Part shown: positions 17,720 through 25,588 of the stretch, one piece after another
Numbering within the stretch: position 1 is the first letter of the stretch
Layout: every line of letters begins with the position of its first letter
Source of the DNA: CAYUNI01 sp964446245
GTDB lineage: Bacteria; Patescibacteriota; Minisyncoccia; Phycocordibacterales; XYD1-FULL-46-19
Reading direction: 5' to 3'
Assembly: GCA_964446245.1 (NCBI GenBank)
Contig: CAYUNI010000003.1
Location: forward strand, 1-51,702
Length of the DNA stretch: 51,702 nt
Notes under the pieces: generated by a model
What the model saw: the letters and a program-made list of their open reading frames with translations, nothing else
What the model was told of the DNA's origin: nothing
Databases searched by the model: none
Translations under genes and position numbers: made by a program

Positions 17720-20347
17720 TTATTTTTTAATTACCGTTTTAGGTTTTGAGCTTTGTGTTTTTAGTTTATTTTTTAAATATTTTCCGGTATAAGATCCTGG
17801 AGCATAGGCGACCTCTTCGGGCGTCCCTTTGGCTACCACTTGCCCACCCCGATCTCCACCCTCTGGGCCCATATCAATAATATAGTCGGCATTTTTGATT
17901 ATTTCTAGATTGTGTTCAATCACAATCACGCTATTTCCCTTTTCGACAAGTTTTTGCAATATTTCGATTAAATTTTTGACATCTTCATAATGAAGACCGA
18001 CTGTCGGCTCATCGAGAATATAAATTGTCCGTTCGAGGTTAGGTCGATAAAGCTCGGAGGAAATTTTTACTCGTTGCGCTTCTCCGCCAGATAAAGTGGT
18101 GGCTGATTGACCTAATTTTAAATAACCAAGACCTACTTCATTTAGGGTTTTGAGACGGTCATAGATTGCCGGGATATCTTCAAAAAAGCTTAAAGCTTCT
18201 TCTATCGTCATATTAAGGACTTGATCGATATTTTTCTTTTTATATTTTACTTCCAAGGTTTCTTTTTGAAAACGAGTCCCTCCGCAAACATCACAGGGTA
18301 CATAAACTGTAGGTAAAAAATGCATTTCAACAGCAATTTCTCCGTTGCCTTGGCAAGCCTCACAGCGACCACCTGGAACATTAAAAGAAAAGCGTGATGG
18401 TTTCCAGCCTCGAATACGCGAAAGCTCGTTTTCAGCAAAAAGTTCGCGAATGAAAGTAAAAGCGCCGGTATAGGTCGCTGGATTAGAACGCGGGGTACGA
18501 CCAATTGCCGATTGATCAATCAGAACCACTCGGCTTAAGTATTCACTTCCTAAAAACTCATTGCAATTATGTTTTTCATTGCTCCGGTGGCGACGCTCAA
18601 GACGAGCTTGTAAATTTTTGTGTAAAATTTCGTAGACAAAAGATGATTTGCCCGATCCAGAGACACCAGTAACCGATACTAGCCGACCCAAAGGGACATC
18701 GATATCTAGGTTTTTAATATTAAAGATTTTTCCTCCGCGAATTTTGAGCGCCCCTTTTTCGCTTTGACGACGCTTTTCTGGTAGGGGGACATTTTTTTCT
18801 CCTCGAAGATAATCAACAGTCAACGAGGCAAAATCATTTTTTTTAGCAGTAAGTAATTTTTCTGTCCAATCGGCAGTGACCACTTTACCTCCATGAATTC
18901 CCGCGCCTGGCCCAATATCAACTAGAAAATCAGAAGAAAAAATAGTATCTTCATCATGCTCGACAACAATAATTGTATTGCCCAAATCGCGTAGATCAAG
19001 CAAAGTCTTTATTAGACGATCGTTGTCTCGACTATGGAGGCCGATAGTCGGTTCGTCTAAAACATAGAGTGTCCCAACTAGACGTGAACCGAGTTGAGAG
19101 GCCAAGCGAATCCGTTGGGCTTCACCACCAGAGAGGGTGTCTGCTCGACGATCGAGGGAGAGATAATCGAGTCCGACATCATTCAAAAATTTGATTCGGG
19201 CTTGAATCTCTTTGAGAACGATCTGGGCGATAGCCTTCTGACGAGGAGAAAGCTTAAGGTTGCCAAAAAAGATATCGGCATCTTTGATTGACAATGCTAC
19301 TGCTTGGACAATATTTTTTTCATTGATTAAGACATGAAGAGCTTCTTGACGGAGGCGAGCACCATTACAATCAGGACAATTTTCTTTACCGAAAAGATGT
19401 TTTGTTCCTAGACCATGACAGGTGGGGCAAGCCCCATAAGGTGAATTAAAAGAAAAAAGTCGCGGTTCGATTTCGGGGTAAGAGAAACCATCATTAGCGC
19501 AAGCAAATTTAGCTGAAAGAAGAAAATTTTCTTCACCAAGACGTAGTCGGACCAAACCCTCGGCTTCTGTCAGGGCACGTTCGATAGCTTCGACTAAACG
19601 CTCACTAGTTGAAGAAACGATAGCTTTGTCTAGCGCTTTGCCTATAGGCGAATCCTTTCCGGCTAATTGAAAATCGCCAATGGGAAGGGTATCGATTATG
19701 GCGTCAATATCATGTTTTTTATTTTTTGATAAAACAATTCTCTCACGAAGAGCTTTTTTCTCACCATCGATTCTAACTTCACGAAAACCTTTCTCTAATA
19801 AATCATAGAGGAGTTGATAATATTCCCCTTTTCGGCCGCGGATAACTGGCGCAGAAATTTCAACAAATTTTGACTGAGCTTTTCCTTCAAGTAATAATTC
19901 GGAAATTTTTTCTTTGGCAAAATTTATAATTTCTTCTGGCGATAATTTTTCAATTTTTGCGCCACAGATTAGGCAATGAGGTGTTCCGATTCGAGCGTAA
20001 AGCACTCGCAGATAATCATAGATTTCAGTGATCGTGGCCACTGTCGATCGAGGATTTTGGGAACGAGATTTTTGGTCAATAGAAATTGCTGGCGATAGAC
20101 CAGTGATTTCGTCTACTTCCGGCTTCTGCATTTGTTTTAAAAATTGTCGGGCATAGGAAGAAAGTGATTCGACATAGCGACGCTGGCCTTCGGCAAAAAT
20201 TGTATCGAAAGCTAAAGATGACTTGCCCGAGCCAGAAAGGCCAGTAATGGCAATCATTTTATTGCGCGGAAGCTCGAGATTGATATTTTTTAGATTATGG
20301 GTCCGAGCGCCCTTAATCTTAATGATATCTTGGGGTTCGTTTTTCAT
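17720..20347 (-). CDS. uvrA: UvrABC system protein A
   Basis: Damage-sensing ABC-type ATPase of nucleotide excision repair. It has two ATPase modules: Walker A GLSGSGKSSLA near residue 32 and GVSGSGKSSF in the second half. Both ABC signatures are present (TLSGGEAQRIRLA and TLSGGEAQRVKIS). The zinc modules include CPTCHG...CPDCNG and CEACQG...CDVCGG. At 875 residues it is somewhat shorter than E. coli UvrA (940). It is the first gene of the uvrA-uvrC-kinase-regulator-ddl run, with uvrC starting 5 bases after it. Confidence 0.96.
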   Translation of the reverse strand: MKNEPQDIIKIKGARTHNLKNINLELPRNKMIAITGLSGSGKSSLAFDTIFAEGQRRYVESLSSYARQFLKQMQKPEVDEITGLSPAISIDQKSRSQNPRSTVATITEIYDYLRVLYARIGTPHCLICGAKIEKLSPEEIINFAKEKISELLLEGKAQSKFVEISAPVIRGRKGEYYQLLYDLLEKGFREVRIDGEKKALRERIVLSKNKKHDIDAIIDTLPIGDFQLAGKDSPIGKALDKAIVSSTSERLVEAIERALTEAEGLVRLRLGEENFLLSAKFACANDGFSYPEIEPRLFSFNSPYGACPTCHGLGTKHLFGKENCPDCNGARLRQEALHVLINEKNIVQAVALSIKDADIFFGNLKLSPRQKAIAQIVLKEIQARIKFLNDVGLDYLSLDRRADTLSGGEAQRIRLASQLGSRLVGTLYVLDEPTIGLHSRDNDRLIKTLLDLRDLGNTIIVVEHDEDTIFSSDFLVDIGPGAGIHGGKVVTADWTEKLLTAKKNDFASLTVDYLRGEKNVPLPEKRRQSEKGALKIRGGKIFNIKNLDIDVPLGRLVSVTGVSGSGKSSFVYEILHKNLQARLERRHRSNEKHNCNEFLGSEYLSRVVLIDQSAIGRTPRSNPATYTGAFTFIRELFAENELSRIRGWKPSRFSFNVPGGRCEACQGNGEIAVEMHFLPTVYVPCDVCGGTRFQKETLEVKYKKKNIDQVLNMTIEEALSFFEDIPAIYDRLKTLNEVGLGYLKLGQSATTLSGGEAQRVKISSELYRPNLERTIYILDEPTVGLHYEDVKNLIEILQKLVEKGNSVIVIEHNLEIIKNADYIIDMGPEGGDRGGQVVAKGTPEEVAYAPGSYTGKYLKNKLKTQSSKPKTVIKK

Positions 20348-20364
20348 TTTGTATTTAGTTTGCC

Positions 20365-20373
20365 ATTATAACA
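20365..20373 (-). promoter_or_regulatory. Extended -10 promoter of uvrA
   Basis: TGTTATAAT on the - strand, a perfect extended -10 element, 17 bases before the uvrA ATG. The -35 region is weak, as is common for extended -10 promoters. Confidence 0.65.
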
Positions 20374-20533
20374 CAAAAGTCAAGGATGATAAAGGGGGAG
20401 GTAATAAAAAGTGTTAAGCCTCACAACAAGCTTTGGATAATATGTTCGTTTCGCTTTCACTTACTGCTCTAGCCTTCTTTGCTTAGACTAGGAACGGTCA
20501 AGAAGGGGCGGGGCGTTAAATCTTATATTTAAT

Positions 20534-22579
20534 TTAAGGCTTTTGAGTATTTGGTTGTTTTTGCTTAGACCCTTTCTTTTCTAAAATTTTAAGTTCATCT
20601 CGAAGTAAAGCTGCTGTTTCGAAATCTAATTCTTTGACCGCTTCAGCCATTTCTTTTTTCTTGTCTTTAATTAACGCACGAAGATGTTTTGGTTCGACGC
20701 GATCTAATTCAAGGAGTGTTTGAAGCGCTTTGTCGTGCTCACTTTGGAGTGAGTCAGTAATATCTTTAATATTTTTGCGAATAGTTTGTGGGGTGATGCC
20801 ATGTTTTTGGTTATAAGTCAGTTGGATTGTTCGGCGACGGTTTGTTTCGGAAATAGCTCTCTCAAGCGAGCCGGTAATAATGTCGGCATAAAGTATCACC
20901 CGGCCGGCAGAATTCCGGGCTGCTCGGCCTATGGTTTGAATTAAAGAAGTTTCTGAACGCAAGAACCCTTCCTTGTCGGCATCGAGAATACCTATCAGTG
21001 TCACTTCTGGTAAATCTAATCCTTCACGCAATAAATTTACGCCGATTAGGCAGTCGAAAGTCCCTCGCCTGAATTCAGTTAAAATTTTTATTCGCTCTAA
21101 AGTTTTAATTTCACTATGTAAGTATTCCGCCTTTATCCCCTTTTCTTTCAGGTATAGACTTAAATCCTCAGCCATTTTTTTTGTTAAGGTGGTTCCGATC
21201 ACTCGATTTCCTTGGCTGATTTCTTTTTGGGCTTCGGTAATAAAATCAGTTATTTGTCCAGAATAATTTTCGCGAGCAATTACTGGCCTGATGGTAAGCT
21301 CCGGATCGACAAGACCGGTTGGGCGAATAATTTGTTCAACAATCTGGCTTGATTCTTTTCTCTCAAAATCGCCCGGAGTAGCCGAAGTAAAAATTGCCGG
21401 ACCAATTCGCTCCCAAAATTCATTATCTCGTAATGGCCGATTGTCTAAAGCGCTAGGCAATCTAAAACCATTGTCGATTAAGGACTTTTTTCGGCTAGCA
21501 TCACCCGCATACATCCCGCCGATTTGTGGAATGGTCACATGTGATTCGTCGATAACGGTTAAAAAATCTGGCTGGCCATCTTTGGTTTGTGGAAAATAGG
21601 CTAATAGAGTATCGGGGGCTTCCCCGGCCCGTCGACCAGTTAAATGCCGGGAATAATTTTCGATTCCAGAACAGTAGCCGACTTCGCGAATCATTGCTAA
21701 ATCATAATTTGTTCGCCTTTTTAATCTTTCGGCTTCTAAATTTTTGCCAATAGATTGAAGATAATCTATTTGTTCAGTTAATTCTAGTTTAATTGAACTA
21801 ATTGCTCGCTCGCGCTCAGCTTCGCTGGTAATAAAATGTTTAGCGGGAAAAAGAAAATAATTTCCTACTGTTTTTTTAATTGAACGAGTAATCGGATCAA
21901 TAATTTCAATTTTTTCTAAATGATTATTGTTTAAAGAGAGGGCGATAATTTCTCTTTCCCCTGGTGGCATAATTTCTACAACTTGGCCCAGCGCGCGGAA
22001 AAAACCCGGCTTAAGGTCGGCAGTTGTTCGATCGTAAAAAATATTGACCAATTTTTTCATCAATAAGCTTCGATCTAATCTATCGCCAACAGCTAAATAT
22101 AAGTGTTCCTTGGCGTATTCTTTGGGGCTTCCTAAGCCGTAAATACAGGAAACCGAGGCCACGATAATCACATCTCGACGGGTAAGCAAAGCTTGAGTGC
22201 TAGCATGTCGTAAACGCTCGATTTCCTCATTGATACTGGCATCTTTTTCAATATAAGTGTCGGTCGCTGCGACATAGGCTTCTGGTTGATAATAATCATA
22301 ATAGGAGACAAAATAGTGAACCGCATGATCAGGGAAAAAATCACTATATTCTTGAGCTAATTGAGCGGCGAGAGTTTTATTATGGGCAATTACTAAGACG
22401 GGCTTATTATAATTAGCAATTACATTGGCGATAGTAAAAGTCTTGCCCGAGCCGGTCACTCCAAGCAGGGTTTGCTTGGAGTGGTTCTTTTTCAATCCAT
22501 TTTGCAAAGTTAAAATCGCTTTCGGCTGATCGCCGGCTGGTTGATAATTACTTTTTAAGTTAAATATTTTCTTTGACAT
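20534..22579 (-). CDS. uvrB: UvrABC system protein B
   Basis: Helicase-like damage verification subunit. The frame opens at 22588 with TTG, but the ATG at 22579 (MSKKIF) is the better start, giving 681 residues. Walker A is GVTGSGKT (K46). The beta-hairpin region holds SYYDYYQPEAYV, the DEAD-type box is VIDESH, and the C-terminal helicase motif VI region is QTIGRAARN. The C-terminal UVR motif that binds UvrC is present (about 630-665). uvrB is separate from the uvrA-uvrC transcript but next to it, so all three excision genes are clustered. Confidence 0.96.
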   Translation of the reverse strand: MSKKIFNLKSNYQPAGDQPKAILTLQNGLKKNHSKQTLLGVTGSGKTFTIANVIANYNKPVLVIAHNKTLAAQLAQEYSDFFPDHAVHYFVSYYDYYQPEAYVAATDTYIEKDASINEEIERLRHASTQALLTRRDVIIVASVSCIYGLGSPKEYAKEHLYLAVGDRLDRSLLMKKLVNIFYDRTTADLKPGFFRALGQVVEIMPPGEREIIALSLNNNHLEKIEIIDPITRSIKKTVGNYFLFPAKHFITSEAERERAISSIKLELTEQIDYLQSIGKNLEAERLKRRTNYDLAMIREVGYCSGIENYSRHLTGRRAGEAPDTLLAYFPQTKDGQPDFLTVIDESHVTIPQIGGMYAGDASRKKSLIDNGFRLPSALDNRPLRDNEFWERIGPAIFTSATPGDFERKESSQIVEQIIRPTGLVDPELTIRPVIARENYSGQITDFITEAQKEISQGNRVIGTTLTKKMAEDLSLYLKEKGIKAEYLHSEIKTLERIKILTEFRRGTFDCLIGVNLLREGLDLPEVTLIGILDADKEGFLRSETSLIQTIGRAARNSAGRVILYADIITGSLERAISETNRRRTIQLTYNQKHGITPQTIRKNIKDITDSLQSEHDKALQTLLELDRVEPKHLRALIKDKKKEMAEAVKELDFETAALLRDELKILEKKGSKQKQPNTQKP

Positions 22580-22620
22580 ACAAAACAAACACAGGTCAAG
22601 TGTAGCAAAACTTTATAAAG

Positions 22621-22662
22621 AAAACAAAAAAGGCGTGTCCCTACCGACAGAGAGACACGCCT
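22621..22662 (-). terminator. Intrinsic terminator of the candidate ncRNA
   Basis: 9-base arms AGGCGTGTC/GACACGCCT followed on the - strand by an interrupted T-run of about 10 bases. It lies upstream of uvrB, so it ends a separate transcript. Confidence 0.75.
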
Positions 22663-22774
22663 GAAACATTGGGCGACCGGTCGGGTCAGGGTTTGTGGCA
22701 GGGTAAGATTAGGTTAACAACCTTGTTCCCTTAACCCCAATGTTTCTACGAAAGGAGGCCGACATCTGCCGGCT
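22625..22774 (-). ncRNA. Candidate structured small RNA between tgt and uvrB (~150 nt)
   Basis: An extended -10 box TGTTATAAA (22781-22789, - strand) predicts a start near 22774. The transcript would open with a hairpin GCCG/CGGC. It then has an 11-bp stem GAAACATTGGG/complement (arms 22736-22746 and 22663-22673), which encloses a GGTTAA/TTAACC hairpin, and it ends at the intrinsic terminator. No reading frame of note lies inside. The class is unknown and I do not recognise a known RNA family. Confidence 0.5.
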
Positions 22775-22795
22775 AAATTATTTATAACACAATTT

Positions 22796-22850
22796 AAAAG
22801 AAAAAGTAAAGCCGCCAATGGCCGAATGATAATGAAAGGCGTTGGCGGCT
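22796..22850 (-). terminator. Intrinsic terminator downstream of tgt
   Basis: 9-base arms AGCCGCCAA/TTGGCGGCT are followed on the - strand by the T-rich tract TTTACTTTTTCTTTT. It lies about 110 bases after the tgt stop. Confidence 0.75.
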
Positions 22851-22852
22851 AA

Positions 22853-22957
22853 ATTGGGGCTCCCCGGGAAACACTAGTTGGTAGACGTGGTGTGGACTCT
22901 TGGGGAAGAGCCCCGGGGAACCGAGGACCATAAGGTCTCAACTAACATAACCTAAAT
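22853..22957 (-). other. Structured 3' region after tgt
   Basis: This ~105-base stretch folds into a GC-rich hairpin: GGGGCTCTTCCCC against GGGGAGCCCC with a 2-base bulge. A small hairpin GACC-TTAT-GGTC is also present. It could be a tgt 3' UTR element or a separate small RNA. No gene is seen. Confidence 0.4.
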
Positions 22958-24163
22958 CTATTTAAATGTCAATCTTCGAGCAGGAGAATATTTAGTCAAA
23001 AATTCTCTACGAAAATTATCGAAATTATTAACCAAAATGCTTTGACGAATTTTTTTAACTAGATTGACATAAAAATAAAGATTGTGGATAGAAGCAAGAG
23101 TCCCTGCAAGCATTTCTTCAGCACGAAAAAGATGGGCTAAATAAGCTCGGGTATAATTTTGACAAGTATAACACTGACAATCGGTATCGATAGGAGAAAA
23201 ATCTGTTCGAAAACAGCTATTACGAATATTAATTCGACCAGTAGAGGTCTCGAGGGAACCATTTCTTGCCATTCTGGTTGGAGCAACGCAGTCAAATGTA
23301 TCAACTCCATTTTCAATTCCAGCAAAAAGATCGTCGACAGCACCGATTCCTAGAAGATGGCGTGGTTTGGTTTTGGGCAAAATTTGATTAACCCAATTTA
23401 CAGCCGTCCCCATATCGTCTTTATCAAAAGAACCGCCTATACCAAAACCAGCAAAAGGTAAATTTCCAATAAAATGCGCGCTTTTTTCACGGAGATCTTT
23501 ATGGCGCCCACCTTGGACTATCCCAAAAAGTGCTTGTTCTCCTCCTAATTTTTGGTGTTCAGCCAGACTCCGCTTGGCCCAAGCATGAGTTCTGTCTAAA
23601 GCTTTGACTTGGTAGTCATAAGCAGCGCTTGGAGCGGTACATTCATCAAAAGCAAAAATAATATCAGCGCCGATTTGATGCTGGATTTGGATTGATCGCT
23701 CTGGTGTAAAACGATGTTCCGAACCATCTAAAAATGATTTGAAGGTCACTCCGTCATCATCAATCTTAGCTAGCTTGTTCCCTGTTGCTCGGCTCTCTTT
23801 CAGAGGCTTATCTCCACTGGTAGCAAATTTTGTAATACCACCTTCGCCAAAAGCGGCTCCGAGAGAAAAGACTTGGAAGCCACCGGAATCGGTCATTGTT
23901 GGTCCAGACCAATTCATCATCTTGCCGAGGCCTCCAGCCTGAGAGACTAAATCACTCCCCGGCTCAAGGTAAAGATGATAAGTATTGGCAAGAATTACTT
24001 GCGCGCCTAAAGATTTTACTTGTTCAGTGGTCAAAGCTTTCACGGTTGCTTTAGTGCCAACCACGACAAAAGCTGGCGTCTCAATTGTGCCATTTGAGGT
24101 TTCAATAACCCCGGCTCGACCTAGGCGGCCAGATAATTCTTTTTTGATTGAAAAATTAAACAT
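22958..24163 (-). CDS. tgt: Queuine/preQ1 tRNA-guanine transglycosylase
   Basis: Swaps guanine-34 for preQ1 in GUN-anticodon tRNAs. The 401-residue protein has the general acid/base Asp in TDSGGFQVF (D92) and the nucleophile Asp in FDCVAPTRMARNG (D291). The zinc site is CQCYTCQNYTRAYLAHLF...IHNLYF, with the expected three Cys and one His. The length fits bacterial Tgt. No other queuosine genes are in the window, so the preQ1 source is unknown. It lies downstream of a small unknown gene and is separated from it by a terminator-like hairpin. Confidence 0.95.
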   Translation of the reverse strand: MFNFSIKKELSGRLGRAGVIETSNGTIETPAFVVVGTKATVKALTTEQVKSLGAQVILANTYHLYLEPGSDLVSQAGGLGKMMNWSGPTMTDSGGFQVFSLGAAFGEGGITKFATSGDKPLKESRATGNKLAKIDDDGVTFKSFLDGSEHRFTPERSIQIQHQIGADIIFAFDECTAPSAAYDYQVKALDRTHAWAKRSLAEHQKLGGEQALFGIVQGGRHKDLREKSAHFIGNLPFAGFGIGGSFDKDDMGTAVNWVNQILPKTKPRHLLGIGAVDDLFAGIENGVDTFDCVAPTRMARNGSLETSTGRINIRNSCFRTDFSPIDTDCQCYTCQNYTRAYLAHLFRAEEMLAGTLASIHNLYFYVNLVKKIRQSILVNNFDNFRREFLTKYSPARRLTFK

Positions 24164-24169
24164 TTTTAA

Positions 24170-24218
24170 ACTTTAAAAAAGAAACGCCCTCGCAACCCTG
24201 AGAGAGTTGAGTGGGCGT
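24170..24218 (-). terminator. Terminator between the 81-aa gene and tgt
   Basis: Stem ACGCCC/GGGCGT with an inner CAAC/GTTG pair, followed on the - strand by TTTCTTTTTTAAAG. It lies just upstream of tgt, so either read-through or an unseen promoter must serve tgt. Confidence 0.6.
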
Positions 24219-24224
24219 GTCTTG

Positions 24225-24470
24225 CTAAAAGATTATACGGCCTCTTTTAGCAACCTTTTCTTCCATCCTTTCCCTCTCTACTTCTCCGTAGAGAGTCGGA
24301 ATGGTGTGGGCAAGCTCTTTTAGAGCATGCCCTAAAAGAGTAGAGGCGGAAAACCCACCTGGATTTTCTACCTCTTCCCAATTTTGCCCCGGGGCGTCGA
24401 GGGCATTGAACCGATTGATTCCGCCCTCCTTCCTTTGCCGGCTGACAAAAGGAAACCGATGTGTAGCCAT
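24225..24470 (-). CDS. Unknown small protein, 81 aa
   Basis: Not recognised. The start is supported by a strong purine-rich Shine-Dalgarno (GGGGGAG, 4 bases before the ATG). A consensus-like promoter (TTGCTT, 17 bases, TATTAT at 24519-24547) lies upstream and a terminator follows directly. The protein is soluble, polar and rich in Arg/Glu, with no membrane segment or cysteine cluster. A GC-rich hairpin (AACCTCG/CGAGGTT, about 24486-24507) lies in the leader between promoter and start and could modulate translation. The high GC content compared with its neighbours is unusual. Confidence 0.5.
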   Translation of the reverse strand: MATHRFPFVSRQRKEGGINRFNALDAPGQNWEEVENPGGFSASTLLGHALKELAHTIPTLYGEVERERMEEKVAKRGRIIF

Positions 24471-24518
24471 AACTCCCCCTTTCTAAACCTCGACCAACTC
24501 GAGGTTTTCCTGAATTTG

Positions 24519-24547
24519 ATAATAACTCTCTTTTGACAAAAAAGCAA
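24519..24547 (-). promoter_or_regulatory. Promoter of the 81-aa gene
   Basis: TTGCTT (24542-24547) and TATTAT (24519-24524) on the - strand with a 17-base spacer. Confidence 0.55.
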
Positions 24548-24568
24548 CCTGATGGTCTTGGGGACAAG

Positions 24569-25582
24569 TTAGCTTATAAGATTAATCGGTGCTCCCGATA
24601 AAAAAGCTTTGATGTTAGTGACTGAAGTCTCGAGAATGCGACGCAAGGCTTCGTTGGTATTGAAAGCATTATGTGGGGTGATAATCACATTAGGCAGATC
24701 AATCAAAGCATGGTTTTGTAAAACTATCTTTAAATTATGTTCACCTGGGTGCGCTCCACCAGACAAAAAATTTAATTCATCTTTAGTAATCCCCTCTTCT
24801 TCTAAAACATCGAGTCCCGCGCCAGCGATGATCCCCTCGCGCAAGCCCTTAACCAAAGCTTCCGTTTCTACGAGTGGACCACGAGCGGTATTGATTAAAT
24901 ACACCCCCTTTTTCATTAAGGCTAAAGAATCTTTATTGATTAAGTGGTGGTTTTCTGGAATATATGGTACATGAAGAGTTAAAATGTCGCTTTGGCGCAA
25001 GACTTCTTCTAAAGTAAGATATTGATAACTCATTTTTTCGGCATAAACTGTATCGGGGAATTTATCAAAAGCAATAATATTCAGATTAAATCCCTTAGCA
25101 ATTTCAATCACATTTTTACCTATCCGCCCGGTACCAATAACTCCTAGAGTCTTACCTTTTAAATCAAAACCTCGTAGACCATCTAGACTGAAACTCCCTG
25201 TTTCGCGGATTCGTTCGGAGGCTTGATGGACTTTTCGTGACAAATTAAGCAAGAGAGCAAAAGTATATTCCGCTACTGTATCCTCCCCATAAGACGGCAC
25301 ATTGGCAATTTTAATTCCTCTACTCTGACAAAGAGCAAGATCAATATGATCGTAGCCAGTCGAACGGGTGACCACAAATTTTAAGTTTGGGAAATAATCC
25401 AAAACAGCTTCATTGATAACGGAATTGACAAAAACCGAGATTACTTCTGCTTGATTATCTTTAGGTAGATTGTCAGCGTTAAGCGCCCCCGATATTATTT
25501 CAAGCTCGTTTGGGAGCTCTGTATTTTGGCTTAACCAGTCTTTTTCCCATGGCTCCAGCTCAAAGAAAAGGATTTTGCTCAT
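24569..25582 (-). CDS. D-isomer-specific 2-hydroxyacid dehydrogenase
   Basis: NAD(P)-dependent reductase that interconverts 2-keto acids and D-2-hydroxy acids (D-lactate, glyoxylate or hydroxypyruvate type). The Rossmann motif is GVIGTGRIGKNV. The catalytic residues appear as Arg in NTARGPLVE, Glu in LDVLEEEG and His in ITPHNAF. The length of 337 is normal. The end of the sequence resembles D-lactate dehydrogenases (YDHIDLALCQSRGIKIANVP). It starts 6 bases after ppsA and follows a glycerate kinase, so a hydroxypyruvate/glycerate or lactate/pyruvate role is equally plausible. Confidence 0.88.
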   Translation of the reverse strand: MSKILFFELEPWEKDWLSQNTELPNELEIISGALNADNLPKDNQAEVISVFVNSVINEAVLDYFPNLKFVVTRSTGYDHIDLALCQSRGIKIANVPSYGEDTVAEYTFALLLNLSRKVHQASERIRETGSFSLDGLRGFDLKGKTLGVIGTGRIGKNVIEIAKGFNLNIIAFDKFPDTVYAEKMSYQYLTLEEVLRQSDILTLHVPYIPENHHLINKDSLALMKKGVYLINTARGPLVETEALVKGLREGIIAGAGLDVLEEEGITKDELNFLSGGAHPGEHNLKIVLQNHALIDLPNVIITPHNAFNTNEALRRILETSVTNIKAFLSGAPINLIS

Positions 25583-25588
25583 ATTAAT

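Noticed and set aside
24247..24567. 106-aa frame overlapping the 81-aa gene
   Set aside because: Arg/Ser/Gly-rich shadow frame without a Shine-Dalgarno or promoter in register; the 81-aa frame has both.
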